The notes beneath the pieces were generated by a model. The model was not told the origin of the DNA and ran no database searches. It was given only the letters and a program-made list of their open reading frames with translations. Both the position numbers and the translations under genes were made by a program. This document shows, piece after piece, positions 6,416-9,251 of a DNA stretch of 9,251 nucleotides; position 1 is the first letter of the stretch; each line of letters starts with the position of its first letter. The stretch comes from Candidatus Cloacimonadota bacterium (GTDB lineage Bacteria > Cloacimonadota > Cloacimonadia > Cloacimonadales > TCS61): contig JAGGWC010000195.1 of NCBI GenBank assembly GCA_021157645.1, forward strand, positions 1-9,251, written 5' to 3'.

Positions 6416-7021
6416 ATGAAACTTTTGCTAGCAACTCGCAATAAAGATAAAGTTATTGAAATAAAAGAGATATTGAAGGATTTGGATGTGGAGATTGTCT
6501 CTGCTTCTCAGTTTCCTGATATGCCCGATGTAATCGAAGACAAAGACACGATCAAAGGAAATTCTATAAAGAAAGCAACTGAATGTGCAGAATATTCCAA
6601 TCTGCTTACTATTGCCGATGATACTGGTTTATTCGTTGATGCGTTGAACGGAAACCCCGGTGTTTTTTCTGCTCGTTTTGCAGGAGAGGATTGTTCCTAC
6701 AAAGATAACCGTGTAAAAATGTTAAAAGAAATGAAAGGTAAATCTAACCGTAATGCACAATTCCGTACTGTCTGTGCTTTTGTCTCTCCGGATGGATTGA
6801 TAGCGACTACAGAAGGAATTGTTGAAGGAAAGATAACTGAAGAAGAATTTGGCAATAATGGTTTTGGATATGATGCAATCTTTAAAGCTGATGAAACCGG
6901 TAGAACATTTGGTGAAATGACGCAGACCGAGAAGGAAACGATAAGTCACCGAAGTAGAGCTCTTAATAAAATGATACCAATTTTAGAAAAATATCTTATA
7001 AATGGAGTTGACCATGGTTAA
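6416..7021 (+). CDS. rdgB: XTP/dITP pyrophosphatase (non-canonical purine NTP hydrolase, HAM1/RdgB family)
   Basis: This enzyme hydrolyses ITP, dITP and XTP to monophosphates plus pyrophosphate, keeping deaminated purines out of DNA and RNA. The 201-residue length is typical. Landmarks are the N-terminal LLATRNKDKV (4-13), the acidic helix around E41, the catalytic/metal ADDTGLFVDALNG segment (67-79, with D68 and D69), PGVFSARFAG (81-90), the purine-pocket FGYD (150-153), and SHRSRAL (177-183), which closes the active site. In the metal-binding helix the usual TG.TF is replaced by KDTIKG, but the acidic residue and the N are kept. The start follows the previous stop by 9 bases, with a weak AGAG at 6407-6410. 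The 3' end overlaps the next gene by 8 bases, so coupled translation is likely. Confidence 0.95.
   Translation: MKLLLATRNKDKVIEIKEILKDLDVEIVSASQFPDMPDVIEDKDTIKGNSIKKATECAEYSNLLTIADDTGLFVDALNGNPGVFSARFAGEDCSYKDNRVKMLKEMKGKSNRNAQFRTVCAFVSPDGLIATTEGIVEGKITEEEFGNNGFGYDAIFKADETGRTFGEMTQTEKETISHRSRALNKMIPILEKYLINGVDHG
7004..7007 (+). promoter_or_regulatory. Ribosome binding site deciding the phosphomutase start
   Basis: GGAG lies 6 bases before the ATG at 7014. It favours that start over the in-frame ATG at 7002, which has no binding site at the right distance and would add only MELT. The site lies inside the end of rdgB. Confidence 0.65.
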
Positions 7022-8366
7022 TCCACAAATTTTTAGAGCTTATGATATAAGAGGTGTTGTCGATAAAGATCTTAATGAAAACATTCTCTACCTAATTGGA
7101 AAAGGATATGGAACTTTTCTTCGAAGACAGAATTTGAAAACTGTTTGCATTGGTGGTGATGCACGTCTCAGCACTCCTGCCTTTAAGGAAGCATTCATCA
7201 AAGGTATGCGTGAAACCGGCATTGATGTTATTGATGTTGGTATTGTGGCTACACCCGTTCTTTATTTTTCTATTTGGAAATTGAAGACAGATGGTGGTGT
7301 TATGATAACTGCCAGTCACAATCCTGCTGAATATAATGGGATAAAATTGAATCAAGGTTTGCAAAGCGTTTATGGTGAACAGATCCAGGAAATCCTGAAA
7401 CTTATACAGAACAAAGATTTTGAAACCGGAGAAAGTTTTCTTTCCTCAAATGATCAAATGGATGAAATTTACAAAAATTTTATTTTCGATGGAATCAAAT
7501 TGGAACGACCTGTGAAAGTGATAGTTGATGGTGGCAATGGAATGGGTGGTCCATATCTTCCTGGAATATTAAGAAGACTTGGTTGTGAAGTCACGGAAAT
7601 GTATTGTGAACCTGATGGAACATTCCCAAATCATCATCCTGATCCAACAGTTGAAAAATATATGACTGATCTTATTGCAGCAGTTAAAAGCTCTGATGCA
7701 GAAGTTGGGCTTGGTATGGATGGTGATGCAGATAGGATTGGTGTAGTTGATGAGAATGGCAAAATGCTTTTTGGGGATCAAATATTAAATATTATTGCTC
7801 GTGATTTCTTAATAGCAAATCCAGGAGAAAAGATCATTGGTGATGTGAAATGTTCCAAAAACTTCTTTGATGATATAAAAAAGCATGGCGGAATTCCCAT
7901 AATGTACAAAACAGGTCATGCCAACATTAAGAGTAAAATGAAGAAAGATGGTCTGTTAATGAGTGGTGAGATGAGTGGTCATGTATTTCTAAAAGATCGT
8001 TTTCTCGGCTTTGATGATGCTATTTATGTTTGCGCTAGATTTGTGGAGATCATGAGTAAAACTGATAAACCGGTTAGCACGTTTTTGGCAGATCAACCTA
8101 AAGTGTATAATACTCCGGAAATCCATTATAAAAGCACCGATGATGATAAGTTCGATCTGGTAGCAAAAGTGCGTGATTCATTTATTGCTGAAGGCTACGA
8201 TGTGAATGATATTGATGGAATGCGCATCACTTTTAAAGATGGTTGGGGACTTTGCAGAGCTTCCAATACAACTCCGGTTCTTGTTTTACGTTACGAAGCA
8301 GAAACAGAAAAACGTTTGCATGAAATTCAAAAATTGATTGAAGATAGAATAGAAAAATTGAAATAA
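7014..8366 (+). CDS. Phosphomannomutase/phosphoglucomutase (alpha-D-phosphohexomutase family)
   Basis: The enzyme interconverts hexose 1- and 6-phosphates, feeding GDP-mannose or UDP-glucose synthesis for glycans. With the start at 7014 (preferred, see the GGAG site; ATG 7002 is the alternative) the protein has 450 residues, close to bacterial ManB/AlgC enzymes. All four active-site loops are present: the phosphoserine loop TASHNP (99-104, S101), the Mg-binding loop DGDADR (236-241; D236, D238, D240), the sugar-specificity loop GEMSGH (318-323), and the phosphate-binding loop RASNTTP (415-421). The GEMSGH form is typical of enzymes that use both mannose and glucose phosphates, so neither name alone is justified. 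N-terminal IFRAYDIRG (6-14) is also characteristic. It overlaps rdgB by 8 bases and is last in the valS string. It could serve the glycosyltransferase upstream, but that is inference. Confidence 0.95.
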   Translation: MVNPQIFRAYDIRGVVDKDLNENILYLIGKGYGTFLRRQNLKTVCIGGDARLSTPAFKEAFIKGMRETGIDVIDVGIVATPVLYFSIWKLKTDGGVMITASHNPAEYNGIKLNQGLQSVYGEQIQEILKLIQNKDFETGESFLSSNDQMDEIYKNFIFDGIKLERPVKVIVDGGNGMGGPYLPGILRRLGCEVTEMYCEPDGTFPNHHPDPTVEKYMTDLIAAVKSSDAEVGLGMDGDADRIGVVDENGKMLFGDQILNIIARDFLIANPGEKIIGDVKCSKNFFDDIKKHGGIPIMYKTGHANIKSKMKKDGLLMSGEMSGHVFLKDRFLGFDDAIYVCARFVEIMSKTDKPVSTFLADQPKVYNTPEIHYKSTDDDKFDLVAKVRDSFIAEGYDVNDIDGMRITFKDGWGLCRASNTTPVLVLRYEAETEKRLHEIQKLIEDRIEKLK

Positions 8367-8380
8367 ATTAAAGAATTACT

Positions 8381-8410
8381 CACTGATATTCACGGATTTG
8401 ACGGATAAGA
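8381..8410. repeat. Short repeat-like module with tandem ACGGAT
   Basis: The first half of the spacer after the mutase reads CACTGATATTCACGGATT followed by a second ACGGAT; the two ACGGAT copies are at 8392-8397 and 8401-8406. It looks like a family of dispersed intergenic repeats built from CTGAT/ACGGAT units that I recall from other AT-rich bacterial genomes. No second copy lies in this window, so the assignment is tentative. Confidence 0.4.
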
Positions 8411-8428
8411 GTACTTAAAAAAAATTAC

Positions 8429-8463
8429 TGTTCCCAAGATCCCGAATTCTTTCGGGAGGAACA
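8429..8463. repeat. Bulged hairpin between mutase and methyltransferase genes
   Basis: The inner stem pairs 8440-8446 with 8451-8457 (7 bp, TCCCGAA with TTCGGGA, loop TTCT). The outer stem pairs TGTTCC (8429-8434) with GGAACA (8458-8463). A 5-base bulge on the left arm (8435-8439) separates them, giving 13 bp in total. There is a run of A before it and no run of T after it on the + strand, so it is a poor terminator for the mutase in that direction. Read from the other strand, the A-run at 8417-8424 would become a T-tract a few bases after the stem, so a reverse-oriented terminator is possible. A palindromic dispersed repeat is an equally good reading. It ends 18 bases before the methyltransferase ATG and could affect its translation. 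Confidence 0.6.
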
Positions 8464-8470
8464 AGAATAT

Positions 8471-8475
8471 AAAGG
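8471..8475 (+). promoter_or_regulatory. Ribosome binding site of the methyltransferase gene
   Basis: AAAGG lies 6 bases before the ATG at 8482. The GGGAGGA within the hairpin at 8454-8460 is too far upstream to serve this start. Confidence 0.55.
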
Positions 8476-8481
8476 TAAGAA

Positions 8482-9231
8482 ATGAATTGGAATGATTATG
8501 CTATATATTATGATTGGGAATTTGAACTGATCTGTACAAATCAGAGAGAAGATATTCATATTTGGAAAGCACTCGCTAAAAAGTTTGGTGATTCGATCCT
8601 TGAGTTATGCTGTGGTTCTGGCAGGATAACGCAAGAATTAATTAAGGATGCACATAACATTTTTGCTATTGATAATTCCAATGAAATGCTCGATATTCTC
8701 AGAGCTAAGAATCTACCGAATTTAGAGATTCTCAATTCAAATATGCCAACTTTCAAATTAGATAGAAAATTCAAATTTGCTTTTATTAGTTATTCCTCAT
8801 TTCAGCAACTACTCACACTGGAAGATCAGATAACATGTTTGAATAATATTCATGATCATCTTGAAGATGGGGGAGTGCTGGCAATGGACATCAATCCACG
8901 AATATGCGAAGGTGAAGATATTTTACCAAGAACACATTCATATACTGCAAAATATCCAATTAATAATTCAACTGTTACAATGTACACTTCATACAGAATT
9001 GATAGGATTAATCAGGTTAAACACTGGAGAGATGAATATCTTGAAATTCCCCAGAATGGTGAAGAACAAATAACTTATGTTGATATTTCATTGAAAGAAT
9101 GCAGCATTGATTATATGAGATTATTATTTGAAAAATGTAATTTTGAAATCAGCAATATTTATGGAGACTTTGATAAAGGTGAAGTTTCAGAGGATTCTGA
9201 GAATATGATTTATGTTGTAAGAAAAAAGTAA
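8482..9231 (+). CDS. Class I SAM-dependent methyltransferase
   Basis: The 249-residue protein has a Rossmann-type SAM-binding core. Motif I is ILELCCGSGRIT (39-50), with Cys where the usual ELGCGTG form has its first Gly, a variation common in this family. The end of strand 2 carries the ribose-binding acidic residue in FAIDNSNEML (D64). A post-motif strand, FAFISYSSFQQL (99-110), and the LEDGGVLAMDI segment (127-137) match strands 4 and 5. The N-terminal helix region (MNWNDYAIYYDWEF) resembles methyltransferases acting on small molecules or cofactors. The second half (about 150-230) is beta-rich and probably forms the substrate cap. The acceptor substrate cannot be told. It is separated from the mutase by a repeat-bearing spacer and may have its own transcript, though no convincing promoter was seen. 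It ends near the window edge with a normal TAA. Confidence 0.85.
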   Translation: MNWNDYAIYYDWEFELICTNQREDIHIWKALAKKFGDSILELCCGSGRITQELIKDAHNIFAIDNSNEMLDILRAKNLPNLEILNSNMPTFKLDRKFKFAFISYSSFQQLLTLEDQITCLNNIHDHLEDGGVLAMDINPRICEGEDILPRTHSYTAKYPINNSTVTMYTSYRIDRINQVKHWRDEYLEIPQNGEEQITYVDISLKECSIDYMRLLFEKCNFEISNIYGDFDKGEVSEDSENMIYVVRKK

Positions 9232-9251
9232 CTCGAAGTTCCGATTTCGAG
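9232..9251. repeat. Inverted repeat after the methyltransferase gene, cut by window end
   Basis: CTCGAA (9232-9237) and TTCGAG (9246-9251) form a 6-bp stem with an 8-base loop starting right after the stop codon. The window ends at the last base of the stem, so it cannot be seen whether a T-tract follows (terminator) or the element continues (dispersed repeat). Confidence 0.45.

Noticed and set aside
8556..8774. Minus-strand open frame of 72 codons inside the methyltransferase gene
   Set aside because: It is antisense to the conserved SAM-binding core, with no domain or ribosome binding site, so it is a shadow frame.

Overview
This is an AT-rich, densely coding bacterial window. Every supported gene is on the + strand. 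Nine protein genes fill almost all of it, and there are only two intergenic gaps of more than 100 bases (about 3070-3212 and 8367-8481). No rRNA, tRNA, CRISPR array, transposase or phage gene was seen, and no gene-free stretch exceeds 300 bases. The lineage cannot be fixed without a search. Strong A/T codon bias, GGAG-type ribosome binding sites, a zinc-rich bacterial ValRS and scattered short palindromic repeats would fit an uncultivated anaerobe of the FCB superphylum, for example Cloacimonadota or relatives. That placement is low-confidence inference.

Layout. Region 1 (2-3069) is a tight gene string with gaps of 0-3 bases. It holds the 3' part of a family-2 glycosyltransferase, a radical SAM protein with a cysteine-rich C-terminal auxiliary-cluster domain, a single-pass membrane protein with a coiled coil and PQQ/WD-like beta-propeller repeats, and a zinc-ribbon NUDIX hydrolase. 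The first three look like a co-translated cell-envelope or glycan unit of unknown product. Region 2 (3070-3212) is a repeat-bearing spacer. Region 3 (3213-8366) is a housekeeping string: valyl-tRNA synthetase (valS), a small DUF1232/YkvA-type membrane protein, the XTP/dITP pyrophosphatase (rdgB/HAM1 family), and a phosphomannomutase/phosphoglucomutase. Region 4 (8367-8481) is a second repeat-bearing spacer. It is followed by a class I SAM-dependent methyltransferase (8482-9231) and an inverted repeat cut by the window edge.

How the genes work together. The hexose-phosphate mutase could supply sugar-nucleotide precursors for the glycosyltransferase upstream, but the two are not in the same tight unit. 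The NUDIX and RdgB enzymes are both nucleotide-pool or nucleotide-derivative hydrolases, and ValRS is core translation.

The most notable signal is not a gene. Short, comparatively GC-rich palindromic repeat-like modules lie in both intergenic gaps, and one appears to sit in frame inside valS (5006-5032). There it adds roughly nine residues between the catalytic core and the anticodon-binding domain. This suggests a population of small dispersed repeats in this genome that can invade even an essential gene without breaking it.
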